Positions 44,739 to 53,486 of a stretch of 64,000 bases of DNA are shown in pieces (the stretch's first letter is position 1; each line of letters opens with the position of its first letter). Source of the stretch: Bradyrhizobium sp. NFR13. GTDB lineage: Bacteria > Pseudomonadota > Alphaproteobacteria > Rhizobiales > Xanthobacteraceae. The stretch spans positions 186,001 to 250,000 of the forward strand of contig NZ_FOTP01000007.1 of assembly GCF_900114605.1 (NCBI RefSeq). Direction: 5' to 3'. The notes under the pieces were generated by a model. It was not told where the DNA came from, searched no databases, and saw only the letters and a list, made by a program, of their open reading frames with translations. Position numbers and translations under genes: made by a program.

Positions 44739-45590
44739 TTACTTGATTGCGCCGGCAGTCATGCCGCGAATGAGTTTCTCGGAGAAGAAGATGTAAACGA
44801 TGATCACCGGAATGACGGAGATCATGACGCCGGTGGCGATCATGCCGATGTCCTGGAAGTGATCGCCCATGAAGGCACGGATGCCGACCGGCAGCGTGCG
44901 CTTGTCGGGGTCGGTGATCAGCACGACGGCAAACAGAAACTCATTCCAGAGCTGTATGAAGTTCAGAATCAGCGTAGTGGCGATCGCCGGCATGCCGATG
45001 GGCAGCACGATGCGCCGGAAAATTTCGAGATCACCGTAGCCATCGATCTTGGCGGCGTCGAACAGATCCTGCGGAATGCGCGCAAAGAATCCCTCCAGCA
45101 GATAGACTGTCAGCGGCAGCTGCAGCGACACATAGACCAGCGTCAGCCCGAGCAGGCTGTTGTAGAGATTGTAGTCGACCAAAATCTGATACAGCGAGAT
45201 CAAGGTGATCTGCGGCGGGAAAATGATCGACGAGAACAGGATGCCGTAGACCAGGCGGTTGCCGCGGAAACGATAGCGCGCCAGCGCATGCGCCGCTGCC
45301 GCGCCGAGCAGAGTCACCACGGCGACAGCGCCTACCACCACGATCGTCGAATTCCAGAAATAGGTCGCAAAATCGGAATCAACCCAGGCGATCCGGAACT
45401 GCTCCCAATGGAACACTTTCGGCCACGCATAATGGTCGGCGCTGATTTCGGCGGTGGTGCGCACCGACATCGTGGCCAGCCACAGAAACGGACCCAGCGT
45501 GTAGATGGTGTAGAGGCCCAGCACGAGAGCAAGCGCTCCGCGGCTGAAGAAGCGCGGCAATGGCGCGCGCTCCGCAAGCATGGCAGCCAC
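44739..45590 (-). CDS. Sugar ABC transporter permease (MalG/UgpE type)
   Basis: A 283-residue permease with about six hydrophobic segments and the MalG coupling loop DAAKIDGYGDLEIFRRIVLP. The GTG at 45590 is chosen since GGAG lies 8 bases upstream, just before the previous stop; ATG 45581 is an alternative, and an open frame to 45668 runs into the previous gene. It pairs with the permease at 45593. Confidence 0.92.
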   Translation of the reverse strand: MAAMLAERAPLPRFFSRGALALVLGLYTIYTLGPFLWLATMSVRTTAEISADHYAWPKVFHWEQFRIAWVDSDFATYFWNSTIVVVGAVAVVTLLGAAAAHALARYRFRGNRLVYGILFSSIIFPPQITLISLYQILVDYNLYNSLLGLTLVYVSLQLPLTVYLLEGFFARIPQDLFDAAKIDGYGDLEIFRRIVLPIGMPAIATTLILNFIQLWNEFLFAVVLITDPDKRTLPVGIRAFMGDHFQDIGMIATGVMISVIPVIIVYIFFSEKLIRGMTAGAIK

Positions 45591-45592
45591 GA

Positions 45593-46543
45593 TCAGTACT
45601 CCAGACGTTCGCGGGTCGCCAGAAGGCGATTGAGGATGATGACAGCGGCGCAGACCACCACGAACCATACCGACGCGATCGCGGAGGGATAGCCGAGATC
45701 AAAGGTGTTCCAGTTGAAAGCGCGCTTGTAGACATAGGTGGATACGGTTTCGGTCGCCCATAGCGGACCGCCCTGGGTCATGATCCAGACTAGGTCGAAG
45801 ATCTTCATCTTGCCGATGAAGGCGAGGATATAGAGGTTCAGCAAGGTCGGCCGTAGCATCGGCACGATGACGTAGCGCAGCTTGGCGCCCCAGCCGCAAT
45901 TGTCGAGTTCGGAGGCTTCCAGCACCTCGCGCGGCAACGAATGAATCGCCGCAAGGCAAACGACCATGTTGAAACCGGCCCATTTCCAGGCATGCGTCAC
46001 GATGAGTGCGCCGAGCGCTAAATTTGGATCCCCGAGCCAGGACGACGCCAGTGCCCCAAGTCCGACGGCGCGCAGCATCGCATTGAGGATTCCCCAATCA
46101 TAGTTGAAGATCCACATCCACAGGATGGCGACGACGACATAAGACAGAAGGACCGGCGTGAACCACGCCACCCGCAGGAAGCGCGCGGCAGGAACGCCCG
46201 CGTACAGCGCCAGCGCGAGCAGCAGGCCTGTCACGACATCGAGTACGGGCGCGATGAACGACCAGATGAATGTGTTCCGCACCGACACCCAGAACGTCTC
46301 GTCGGACATCAGCGCGCGATAGTTATCCAGGCCGACGAAGGTCGCATCGAGACCTTCGATGGTGAAGAAGCTGTCATAGAAGGTTCGAAACGCCGGATAG
46401 GCGGTCAGTCCGACATACACCGCCAAAGCTGGCGTCAGAAAGACGGTCAGCACCCACCAGCTTGCCCGGCGCGGATCGGCCAGCGAGGGGGCCGCGTGTT
46501 GAGCCCCCTCCTCGGCAGCGGATGGAATGCTGATCGATGTCAT
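45593..46543 (-). CDS. Sugar ABC transporter permease (MalF/UgpA type)
   Basis: The 316-residue permease has the typical N-terminal helix after a short cytoplasmic tail, the GLDNYRALMSDETFWVSVRN periplasmic segment of CUT1 permeases, and the coupling loop EASELDNCGWGAKLRYVIVP. It begins 9 bases after the binding-protein stop and overlaps neither neighbour. Confidence 0.94.
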   Translation of the reverse strand: MTSISIPSAAEEGAQHAAPSLADPRRASWWVLTVFLTPALAVYVGLTAYPAFRTFYDSFFTIEGLDATFVGLDNYRALMSDETFWVSVRNTFIWSFIAPVLDVVTGLLLALALYAGVPAARFLRVAWFTPVLLSYVVVAILWMWIFNYDWGILNAMLRAVGLGALASSWLGDPNLALGALIVTHAWKWAGFNMVVCLAAIHSLPREVLEASELDNCGWGAKLRYVIVPMLRPTLLNLYILAFIGKMKIFDLVWIMTQGGPLWATETVSTYVYKRAFNWNTFDLGYPSAIASVWFVVVCAAVIILNRLLATRERLEY

Positions 46544-46552
46544 TGTTACTAC

Positions 46553-47836
46553 TCAGCTCTTGAAGCAGGCGCTGTCCATCTTCTCCGCGGCTTCCTGAAC
46601 GCTCAGGAGGCCAGCAGGAAAAGCGTTGTTCATCACCTGGGTGTAGGTCTCCGCGCACTTGGCCCGGTAGTACAGCAGCGGCGTGCCGAAGAAGTATTTG
46701 ACGTTCTTGTTGCGCGCGTTGAGCTCCGCAAAGTAGTCCTTGCGTGGGCTGTTGATCTTGGCCGCGTCGGATTTCAGACCGGTCTGCAGCGAGACCTGCT
46801 CCATCCACTTGGTGCCGTTCTCGACGGTGGCCATGGATTTCAGCAGCGCGCCGGCGCAATCCTTGTTCTTGCTCTTCGAGTACATCACGAAGCTGCCGGC
46901 GACGGCGAGCGTCTTGCAGTCCGGACAGGCGCCCTTGTCCATTGCCGGAAACTGCATGATGCCGAGCGGGAAATTGGCCGGCATTCCGCCACCTTCCGGT
47001 GGCGCAAAGGCGCGACCGGTGAACCAGCTCGGATCCGGGAAGGTCAGCGCGCCCGGCGTGTTATAGAAATAGAAGTGGGACTCACCGAGCTTCAGCGTGG
47101 AAAAACTCTTCGGATAGGCGCCGGCATCGACGAGCCCCTTCATCCAGGTCATGACTTCAACGACGCGCGGATCCTTGAACGACAGCCCGCCATTGAGCAG
47201 CTTGCCATAGTCCTCGGTACCGAGCTTGCGGAGCAGCGACTCGAACAGAAGCAAGCCACCCGGGAACGGACGATCGCCGACGCCCTGCGACACCGGGGTG
47301 ATGCCGGCGGCAACGCCTTTCTTCACCAGATCGGTGAACTGCTCCTGCGTTAGCTGGAACGACGCCGGTACATCCACGCCGACCTTCTTGACCGCGTCCT
47401 TGTTGTAGTAGAGCTCGACCGTATAGGCCTCGACCGGCAGGCCGTAGACCTTGCCTTTCGATGTCCAGGCCGGTTTCGACCAATCCTCGTATTGCGCCAG
47501 ATCGACATAGCTATCCAGCGGCTCGAGGAAGCCTCCGGCGAGAAATTCCGGCTGATCCGGCTCCATGTAGAAAATGTCGGGCGCCTGCCCGGTCCGCACC
47601 GCCGATTTGGCCTGGGTGTAGAGATCCGCCTTCGGAATGAAGCTGAGCTTGACCGAGCACTGCTTGTTCGCAGCCTCGAAGTCCTTCACCCGCGTCGTCA
47701 CCCAATCCTTCTTGGCGGGCTCGTCGGGCCAGTTGCTCCACATCGTGATCTGCGTGGCCTGCGCAAAGGCGGGAGCAGCGCTCGCGATGGCGGCTGCCGC
47801 GACAGCCGCAGCCAGTCCAATTCTCCGTGCCGTCAT
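46553..47836 (-). CDS. Family 1 (sugar) ABC transporter substrate-binding protein
   Basis: The 427-residue protein has signal peptide MTARRIGLAAAVAAAAIASA with cleavage near AFAQA, and family 1 patterns such as DIFYMEPDQPEFLAGGFLEP and VYGLPVEAYTVELYYNKDAV. ATG 47836 has GGAGGAG upstream and is preferred over ATG 47899. It is the first gene of the sugar operon, divergent from the IlvD/Edd dehydratase, and defines the imported substrate, whose identity is unknown. Confidence 0.94.
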   Translation of the reverse strand: MTARRIGLAAAVAAAAIASAAPAFAQATQITMWSNWPDEPAKKDWVTTRVKDFEAANKQCSVKLSFIPKADLYTQAKSAVRTGQAPDIFYMEPDQPEFLAGGFLEPLDSYVDLAQYEDWSKPAWTSKGKVYGLPVEAYTVELYYNKDAVKKVGVDVPASFQLTQEQFTDLVKKGVAAGITPVSQGVGDRPFPGGLLLFESLLRKLGTEDYGKLLNGGLSFKDPRVVEVMTWMKGLVDAGAYPKSFSTLKLGESHFYFYNTPGALTFPDPSWFTGRAFAPPEGGGMPANFPLGIMQFPAMDKGACPDCKTLAVAGSFVMYSKSKNKDCAGALLKSMATVENGTKWMEQVSLQTGLKSDAAKINSPRKDYFAELNARNKNVKYFFGTPLLYYRAKCAETYTQVMNNAFPAGLLSVQEAAEKMDSACFKS

Positions 47837-47899
47837 GGTGATCTCCTCCGGATGTCCGTTTTTTTTAATTGAGCCCGACCCTGAAACAGGTCCAGCCAC

Positions 47900-47974
47900 A
47901 TTGTCAATAATAAATAATCAAATAAAGCGATATTAGCGATTATACCCGCTACATCCAGTCAGATTATTGACAAT
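47900..47974. promoter_or_regulatory. Paired inverted regulator sites in divergent sugar promoter
   Basis: ATTGTCAATAAT at 47900-47911 and its exact reverse complement ATTATTGACAAT at 47963-47974 face each other across 51 bases. Each contains the odd palindrome ATTG(T/A)CAAT. One lies 64 bases upstream of the binding-protein start and the other 61 bases upstream of the dehydratase start, so each promoter appears to own one site. The GntR protein at 41897 is the likely binder. Confidence 0.6.
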
Positions 47975-48034
47975 ATCGACGACGCCAGCGATGTAACGAA
48001 GAAAATCGGCTTTGGTGGCCGCAGGGGAGACGAC

Positions 48035-49735
48035 ATGTCCAAAGGGCTTCGCAAAGGGCTGACCAACTATGGCGACGCGGGATTTGCGCTATTTCTGCGC
48101 AAGGCGTTCATCAAGGCGATGGGCTATTCGGACGATGCGCTGGAGCGCCCAATCGTCGGAATCACCAACACCTACAGCGACTACAATCCGTGCCACGGTA
48201 ACGTCCCTGCCATCATCGAGGCGGTGAAGCGCGGCGTGATGCTGGCCGGCGCGATGCCGATGGTGTTCCCAACCATCTCGATTCACGAAAGTTTCGCGCA
48301 CCCCACGTCGATGTTCCTGCGCAACCTGATGGCCATGGACACCGAGGAGATGATCCGCGCGCAGCCGATGGACGCCATCGTGGTCATCGGCGGCTGTGAC
48401 AAGACGCTACCGGCCCAGATCATGGCCGCGGCATCCGTCAATTTGCCGACGGTAGTGATCCCTGTCGGCCCCATGGTCGTCGGTCATCACAAGGGTGAGG
48501 TGCTCGGCGCCTGTACGGATTGTCGCCGCCTCTGGAGCGCGCACCGCGCCGGCGAAATCGACGCCGAGGAAATCGAGATCGTCAACGAGCGCCTCGCGCC
48601 CTCCGTCGGCACCTGCATGGTGATGGGCACCGCCAGCACGATGGCCTGCGTCACGGAAGTGCTGGGCCTGTCGCTGCCGATGAGTGCGACCATCCCTGCC
48701 CCGCACGCCGAACGTTTCCGTCTCGCCGAAGCAAGCGGCAAGCGAGCCGCCGAAATGGCGGTAAGCGGCGGACCACGTCCCTCGGATTTACTGACGCCTG
48801 CGGCTTTCCGTAATGCCACCGTCGTCATGCAGGCGATCGGCGGCTCCACCAACGGCATCATTCATCTCACCGCCATCGCCAACCGAACGCCGTACGGTTA
48901 CGATCTCGACATGCTCGACGAGATCGGTGGCATTGCGCCCGTGCTGATCGATCTGAAACCGTCGGGCGCGCACTACATGGAGCATTTCCATCACGCTGGC
49001 GGCGTGCCCAAATTGCTTGCAGAACTTGGCGACCTTATTGATGGCAGTGCGCCGACCATCGCAGGCAAGACGCTGGGCGAGATTGCCGCCGAAGCTGAGA
49101 TCGTCCCCGGTCAGGACGTCATCCGGCCGCGCAGCAATCCGATCAAGGCCGAAGGCTCCATGGCGGTGCTGTATGGCAACCTGGCGCCTGGCGGCGCGAT
49201 CATCAAACGCTCGGCTGCGACACCCCGGCTGCTGCAGCATACCGGCCGCGCCGTGGTATTTACCTCTGTCGAGGACATGGCACTACGGATCGACGATCCC
49301 GATCTCGACGTGACGGCTGACGACGTTCTGGTGCTGCTGAACACCGGCCCCAAAGGGGCACCGGGCATGCCGGAAGCGGGCTATCTGCCGATCCCCAAAA
49401 AACTCGGCCGACAAGGCGTGAAGGACATGGTGCGCATTTCAGATGCCCGCATGAGTGGCACTGCATTCGGCACAATCGTGCTGCATATCACGCCCGAATC
49501 CGCGGTGGGCGGCCCGCTCGGACTGGTGCGCAACGGTGATCAGATCAAGCTGGACGTCGATGGGCGGTCCATCAGCCTCCTGGTCGATGAATCCGAACTC
49601 GACGGGCGCCGCGCGGCACAGTCACAGGTTCATGCAGTCCTGCCTGAACGTGGCTACGCTCGCCTGTTTCAGCAGACAGTAACGCAAGCCGACGAGGGCT
49701 GTGACTTCGATTTCATGATCGCGAAAAAGACGTAA
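48035..49735 (+). CDS. IlvD/Edd-family dehydratase (sugar-acid dehydratase type)
   Basis: The 566-residue iron-sulfur dehydratase has the cluster cysteines in NPCHGN (C53), GGCDKTLP (C121) and GTCMVMGTASTMAC (C194, with C205 nearby), and GGSTNGIIHLTAIA mid-protein. GGGGAGACGAC precedes the ATG. True IlvD is possible, but divergence from a sugar importer with two dehydrogenases and a DapA-like aldolase points to an aldonic-acid dehydratase forming a 2-keto-3-deoxy acid. It is transcribed opposite to the importer operon and shares its control region. Confidence 0.92.
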   Translation: MSKGLRKGLTNYGDAGFALFLRKAFIKAMGYSDDALERPIVGITNTYSDYNPCHGNVPAIIEAVKRGVMLAGAMPMVFPTISIHESFAHPTSMFLRNLMAMDTEEMIRAQPMDAIVVIGGCDKTLPAQIMAAASVNLPTVVIPVGPMVVGHHKGEVLGACTDCRRLWSAHRAGEIDAEEIEIVNERLAPSVGTCMVMGTASTMACVTEVLGLSLPMSATIPAPHAERFRLAEASGKRAAEMAVSGGPRPSDLLTPAAFRNATVVMQAIGGSTNGIIHLTAIANRTPYGYDLDMLDEIGGIAPVLIDLKPSGAHYMEHFHHAGGVPKLLAELGDLIDGSAPTIAGKTLGEIAAEAEIVPGQDVIRPRSNPIKAEGSMAVLYGNLAPGGAIIKRSAATPRLLQHTGRAVVFTSVEDMALRIDDPDLDVTADDVLVLLNTGPKGAPGMPEAGYLPIPKKLGRQGVKDMVRISDARMSGTAFGTIVLHITPESAVGGPLGLVRNGDQIKLDVDGRSISLLVDESELDGRRAAQSQVHAVLPERGYARLFQQTVTQADEGCDFDFMIAKKT

Positions 49736-49948
49736 GACTTTACCTCGCGATCGCGCATCGGTCGCTGTGAAGCGAACGACGCGGCTTGGGAAGCTACGGC
49801 ACTGACAGGCAAGCGCAGTCTGCGTCTGGCGGCCGAGTTGAAGCTTCTGCACCGGACCGACCGGTCAGCGCCGAACCGGTCCGAAAAGACCTGCATGCGC
49901 AGTCCACGGGCGAACCTGCTTTGAATCGCGCCACAGGAGTTTCGGGCG

Positions 49949-50689
49949 TCAGACGCTGAGGTAGGCGCGCTGTATCTCGCTGTTGTGTGTCAGATCCTGC
50001 ATCGAACCTTCGTACATAATCTGCCCCTTCTCAAGTACGTAGGCACGATCAGAAACCAAGCGGGCAAAATGAAAATTTTGCTCAGACAGCAGGATACTTG
50101 CTCCGCGTGCCTTGAGCGCCAGGATCATATGCGCCATCTGCTCGACGATCACCGGCGCGACGCCTTCCGACGGTTCGTCGAGCAGGACCAGTAGCGGATT
50201 GCCCATCAACGTGCGGGCCACCGTGAGCATCTGCTGTTCGCCGCCGCTCATCTGGCCACCGCGCCGATCCTGCATGCGGCCCAGATTGGGAAAGAGCTCG
50301 TAGAGCGCGTCGGGCGTCCAGTTGAGTGCGGCACTTCCATCCGCCCACTGCCGCGGCGCTTGCCTGCCGGTTTCCAGATTCTCGGTCACCGTCAAATCAG
50401 GAAAGATACGCCGATCCTCGGGCACGAACCCAAGCCCCATGCGCGCCACCTGGAAAGGCGCCTTGCCAGCGATGTCCTGCCCCAGGAAATTGATCTGCCC
50501 CTCGCTCCGCGACAGCAGGCCCATGATGGCCTTGAGCGTAGTGGATTTGCCGGCGCCGTTGCGCCCCATGAGCGATATGACTTCGCCACGGCGCACGTTG
50601 AGCGCAACGTCGAACAGGATGTGAGCTGCGCCATACCAGGCGTTCAGGCCGGAAACGTCGAGCAGGATCGGATTCACGGATGCAGTCAT
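49949..50689 (-). CDS. Branched-chain-type ABC transporter ATP-binding protein (LivF-like)
   Basis: The 246-residue ATPase has Walker A GRNGAGKST, signature MSGGEQQM, Walker B LVLLDEPSEGVAP and SEQNFHFA in place of the usual EQN/His switch region. Its ATG overlaps the LivG-like stop (ATGA). It is the last gene of the operon starting with the Rieske oxygenase at 58118. It converges with the dehydratase gene across 213 bases that hold no recognisable gene. Confidence 0.93.
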   Translation of the reverse strand: MTASVNPILLDVSGLNAWYGAAHILFDVALNVRRGEVISLMGRNGAGKSTTLKAIMGLLSRSEGQINFLGQDIAGKAPFQVARMGLGFVPEDRRIFPDLTVTENLETGRQAPRQWADGSAALNWTPDALYELFPNLGRMQDRRGGQMSGGEQQMLTVARTLMGNPLLVLLDEPSEGVAPVIVEQMAHMILALKARGASILLSEQNFHFARLVSDRAYVLEKGQIMYEGSMQDLTHNSEIQRAYLSV

Positions 50690-51483
50690 GCGGGTATCCT
50701 TGCCGCGACGGCCGGTTCCGGCGGATGTTCGAAAGTCAGGCCGTTGCCGAAATAGACTTCCTTGACCTTGGGATGACTGCGGATTTCGTCTGCTTCCCCT
50801 TCCGCAATCAATTTGCCGCGGGCGAGCACGATGATGCGGTCGGCATGGGCGAAGACGACATCCATGCTGTGCTCGGTGAACAGCACGGCCATGCCGCGCT
50901 CAACCACCAGCCGCTTGGTCAAAGCCATCAATTCGTTGCGTTCGCGCGGCGCCATCCCGGCGGTCGGCTCGTCCATCAGTAGCAGCCTGGGATTGTTCGC
51001 CAGGGCCATGGCGAGCTCGACACGCTTGATGTCGCCATAAGCCAGTTCGCTGCAAGCTCGGTCAGCCTGCGCGTCCATGCCGACCTGCTTGAGCAGCATC
51101 AGCGCCTCATCGCGATAACGGTTTGCGGCGGGACGCCACAGCGAAAAGATCTGCTGCTGATGGGACATCACCGCCATTTGCACGTTCTCGACGACCGTGA
51201 AGGATGCGAATGTCGCCGCGATCTGGAATGTGCGTCCGACGCCCAGGCGCCAGATCGCGCGCGGCTTCATCCCGACGAGCTCTTGCTCGGCCAAGCGGAC
51301 GGATCCGCCCGAGGCACGCAGCTGGCCGTTGACCATATTGAAGGTGGTGGATTTTCCCGCACCGTTCGGGCCGATCAACGCCAGCAATTCGCCAGGATGA
51401 AGGTCGAAGGTGATTCCATCGACGGCACATACGCCGCCGAAGGCCATATAGAGATCGCGGACCTCAAGCAGCGCGCCACTCAT
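50686..51483 (-). CDS. Branched-chain-type ABC transporter ATP-binding protein (LivG-like)
   Basis: The 265-residue ATPase has Walker A GPNGAGKST, signature region LAYGDIKRVELAMAL, Walker B LLLMDEPTAGMAP and FTEHSMDVVF. ATG 51483 overlaps the permease stop by ATGA; the frame stays open far upstream inside the permease gene but that part is not coding. It works with LivF at 49949. Confidence 0.93.
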   Translation of the reverse strand: MSGALLEVRDLYMAFGGVCAVDGITFDLHPGELLALIGPNGAGKSTTFNMVNGQLRASGGSVRLAEQELVGMKPRAIWRLGVGRTFQIAATFASFTVVENVQMAVMSHQQQIFSLWRPAANRYRDEALMLLKQVGMDAQADRACSELAYGDIKRVELAMALANNPRLLLMDEPTAGMAPRERNELMALTKRLVVERGMAVLFTEHSMDVVFAHADRIIVLARGKLIAEGEADEIRSHPKVKEVYFGNGLTFEHPPEPAVAARIPA

Positions 51484-53411
51484 GTCAGCTTCTCCCGTCG
51501 GACAACGCCCACGGCTGGACGATACAGCTGCCATAAGGTTTCGATCTGGCGCGAGATACCAGCCAGCCCCTCCGGGAAGGCGAGCACCAGAAACAGAATA
51601 ATGCCACCGAACAAGGCCCGCCAGTAATCCGTGGCGCGCATCACCCAGTCCTGCAGCACGCCGAACACAGCCGCACCGATCACAGGCCCCGTGAGTGACT
51701 GTATGCCGCCCAAGAGAACCATGACGAGACCGTCGACCGATTTGCTGACCGAAATCACATCCGGCGAAACGCTGCCCTTGGAGAAAATGTAGAGCGTGCC
51801 GGCCAATCCGCCGAACACGCCGGCGATCGTGAAGGCCAGCCACTGCACGAGCTTCACATCGATACCGATGGCCTCGGCACGCAGCGATGAATCCCGTCCG
51901 GCCCTCATCGCATAGCCGAACGGCGCAAACACAAACCGCCGCAATGCATAAACCGAGAGTCCGACCAATACGAGCGTAAGGTAGTAGTAGCGCGTTCCGC
52001 TCAGCCAATCCTCCGGCCAGATGCCCACCATTCCGTTGGAGCCGCCGGTGACCGCATCCCATTGAAACACGACCGACCAGACAATCTGCGAGAAGGCGAG
52101 CGTGAGCATCGCGAGATAGACGCCCGACAGCCGGACGCAGAACCAGCCGAACAGCAAGGCGCCAAGACCGGCCACCAGGGGAGCGACCAGCATCGCGAGC
52201 GGCATGGGCATGAATGCCAGTTTGACCAGGATCGCCGCACCATAGGAACCGAGGCCGTAATAGGCGGAATGCCCAAAGGAATGCATCCCGCCCGGTCCCA
52301 TCATGAAATGCAGACTGACCGCGAACAGCGCCGCGACCAGAATGTCCTGACCGAGCACCGCCGCATAGGGCAGCGATTGATCGAGCATAGGCAACATCGC
52401 CATCAACAGGAAAACGCCGATGACCGTCATGCGAAACCAGTTGGAACCCGGCTTCAACGGTGCTTCAACCGGCGCCGAGTTACGACTGGTCGCTTGAAGT
52501 CGTCCCAACAGCCCCCACGGCCGGATCACAAGGACCACTGCCATGATCAGGAATTCGACCACCAGAGTGAGCTTGGAGAACGAGATCTCGATCCCCGCGA
52601 GATGAACCGTACCGATGCCGATACAAATCGCCTTCACCTCGGCGATCAGGAGCGACGCCAGAAAGGCACCGGGGATGGAGCCCATGCCGCCTACCACGAC
52701 GACGACGAACGCATCACCGATCGTCGAGATATCGACGGTGAGACTCGCCGGCTGACGCGGAAGCTGGACCGCTCCGCCGAGTCCCGCCAGCATGCAACCG
52801 AGTGCAAACACGCCGGTGAAGAGCCACGCCTGATTGACGCCGAGCGCGCCCAGCATCTCACGGTCGTGTGTTGCCGCACGCACCATGACGCCCCAGCGCG
52901 TCTTGGTCAGCAGCATCCAGAGCAGGCCGAAAATCGCAGGGCCGATCACGATCAGGAACAGATTGTAGCTCGGATAGGCACGACCGAAGAGCTGGATAGC
53001 GCCCTCCAGTCCTGGTGCACGACGGCCGAGCAAATCCTCCGGCCCCCAGATCCATAGCGCGGCATCGTTAAAGACAAGCACCAGCGCGAATGTCGCGAGC
53101 AACTGAAACAGCTCGGGCGCCTTGTAGATCCGACGCAGCAGTAGAATTTCCACCAGCGCGCCGAGCAGTCCGACAGCCAGTGCTGCGAGCACAAGCGCGC
53201 CCCAAAAGCCAACCGCTCGCCACGGCCCCACGCCGATACGTTCGATCAATGAATAGCTCACATACATGCCAAGCATGAAGAACGAGCCATGGGCAAAATT
53301 GACGATCCGGGTGACGCCAAAAATCAGCGACAGGCCGGTCGCTACCAGGAACAGGGACGACGCCCCGGCCAAGCCGTTCAACAATTGAGCCAAGAGGGCA
53401 GACAGATCCAT
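51480..53411 (-). CDS. Fused branched-chain-type ABC permease (LivH-LivM)
   Basis: One 643-residue chain combines a LivH domain (residues about 1-300; LIFGVTRIVNFAHGSFFMLG and VVVVGGMGSIPGAFLASLLI) with a LivM domain (about 320-640; LHFMMGPGGMHSFGHSAYYG and VMVLLGGIQSLTGPVIGAAV). The channel dimer is therefore encoded as a single protein. ATG 53411 is chosen; ATG 53444 would be 33 bases longer. A strong hairpin separates it from the binding-protein gene upstream. Confidence 0.93.
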   Translation of the reverse strand: MDLSALLAQLLNGLAGASSLFLVATGLSLIFGVTRIVNFAHGSFFMLGMYVSYSLIERIGVGPWRAVGFWGALVLAALAVGLLGALVEILLLRRIYKAPELFQLLATFALVLVFNDAALWIWGPEDLLGRRAPGLEGAIQLFGRAYPSYNLFLIVIGPAIFGLLWMLLTKTRWGVMVRAATHDREMLGALGVNQAWLFTGVFALGCMLAGLGGAVQLPRQPASLTVDISTIGDAFVVVVVGGMGSIPGAFLASLLIAEVKAICIGIGTVHLAGIEISFSKLTLVVEFLIMAVVLVIRPWGLLGRLQATSRNSAPVEAPLKPGSNWFRMTVIGVFLLMAMLPMLDQSLPYAAVLGQDILVAALFAVSLHFMMGPGGMHSFGHSAYYGLGSYGAAILVKLAFMPMPLAMLVAPLVAGLGALLFGWFCVRLSGVYLAMLTLAFSQIVWSVVFQWDAVTGGSNGMVGIWPEDWLSGTRYYYLTLVLVGLSVYALRRFVFAPFGYAMRAGRDSSLRAEAIGIDVKLVQWLAFTIAGVFGGLAGTLYIFSKGSVSPDVISVSKSVDGLVMVLLGGIQSLTGPVIGAAVFGVLQDWVMRATDYWRALFGGIILFLVLAFPEGLAGISRQIETLWQLYRPAVGVVRREKLT

Positions 53412-53450
53412 GGCAGTCTCGCTCGGGACAGATGTGGCATCCAAACGCGA

Positions 53451-53479
53451 CCGGGCGCCCTCGACAGGAGGGCGCCCGG
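53451..53479 (-). terminator. Strong intercistronic hairpin after binding-protein gene
   Basis: CCGGGCGCCCTC and GAGGGCGCCCGG form perfect 12-base GC-rich arms with a 5-base loop, 8 bases after the binding-protein stop (53487) and 40 bases before the permease start (53411). No T-run follows, so it may partly terminate or protect the upstream message. Confidence 0.7.
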
Positions 53480-53486
53480 CATCAGG

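Noticed and set aside
49853-49883. Inverted repeat CGGACCG...CGGTCCG between the dehydratase and LivF genes as a terminator
   Set aside because: The arms are only 7 bases with a 17-base loop and no T-run on either strand.
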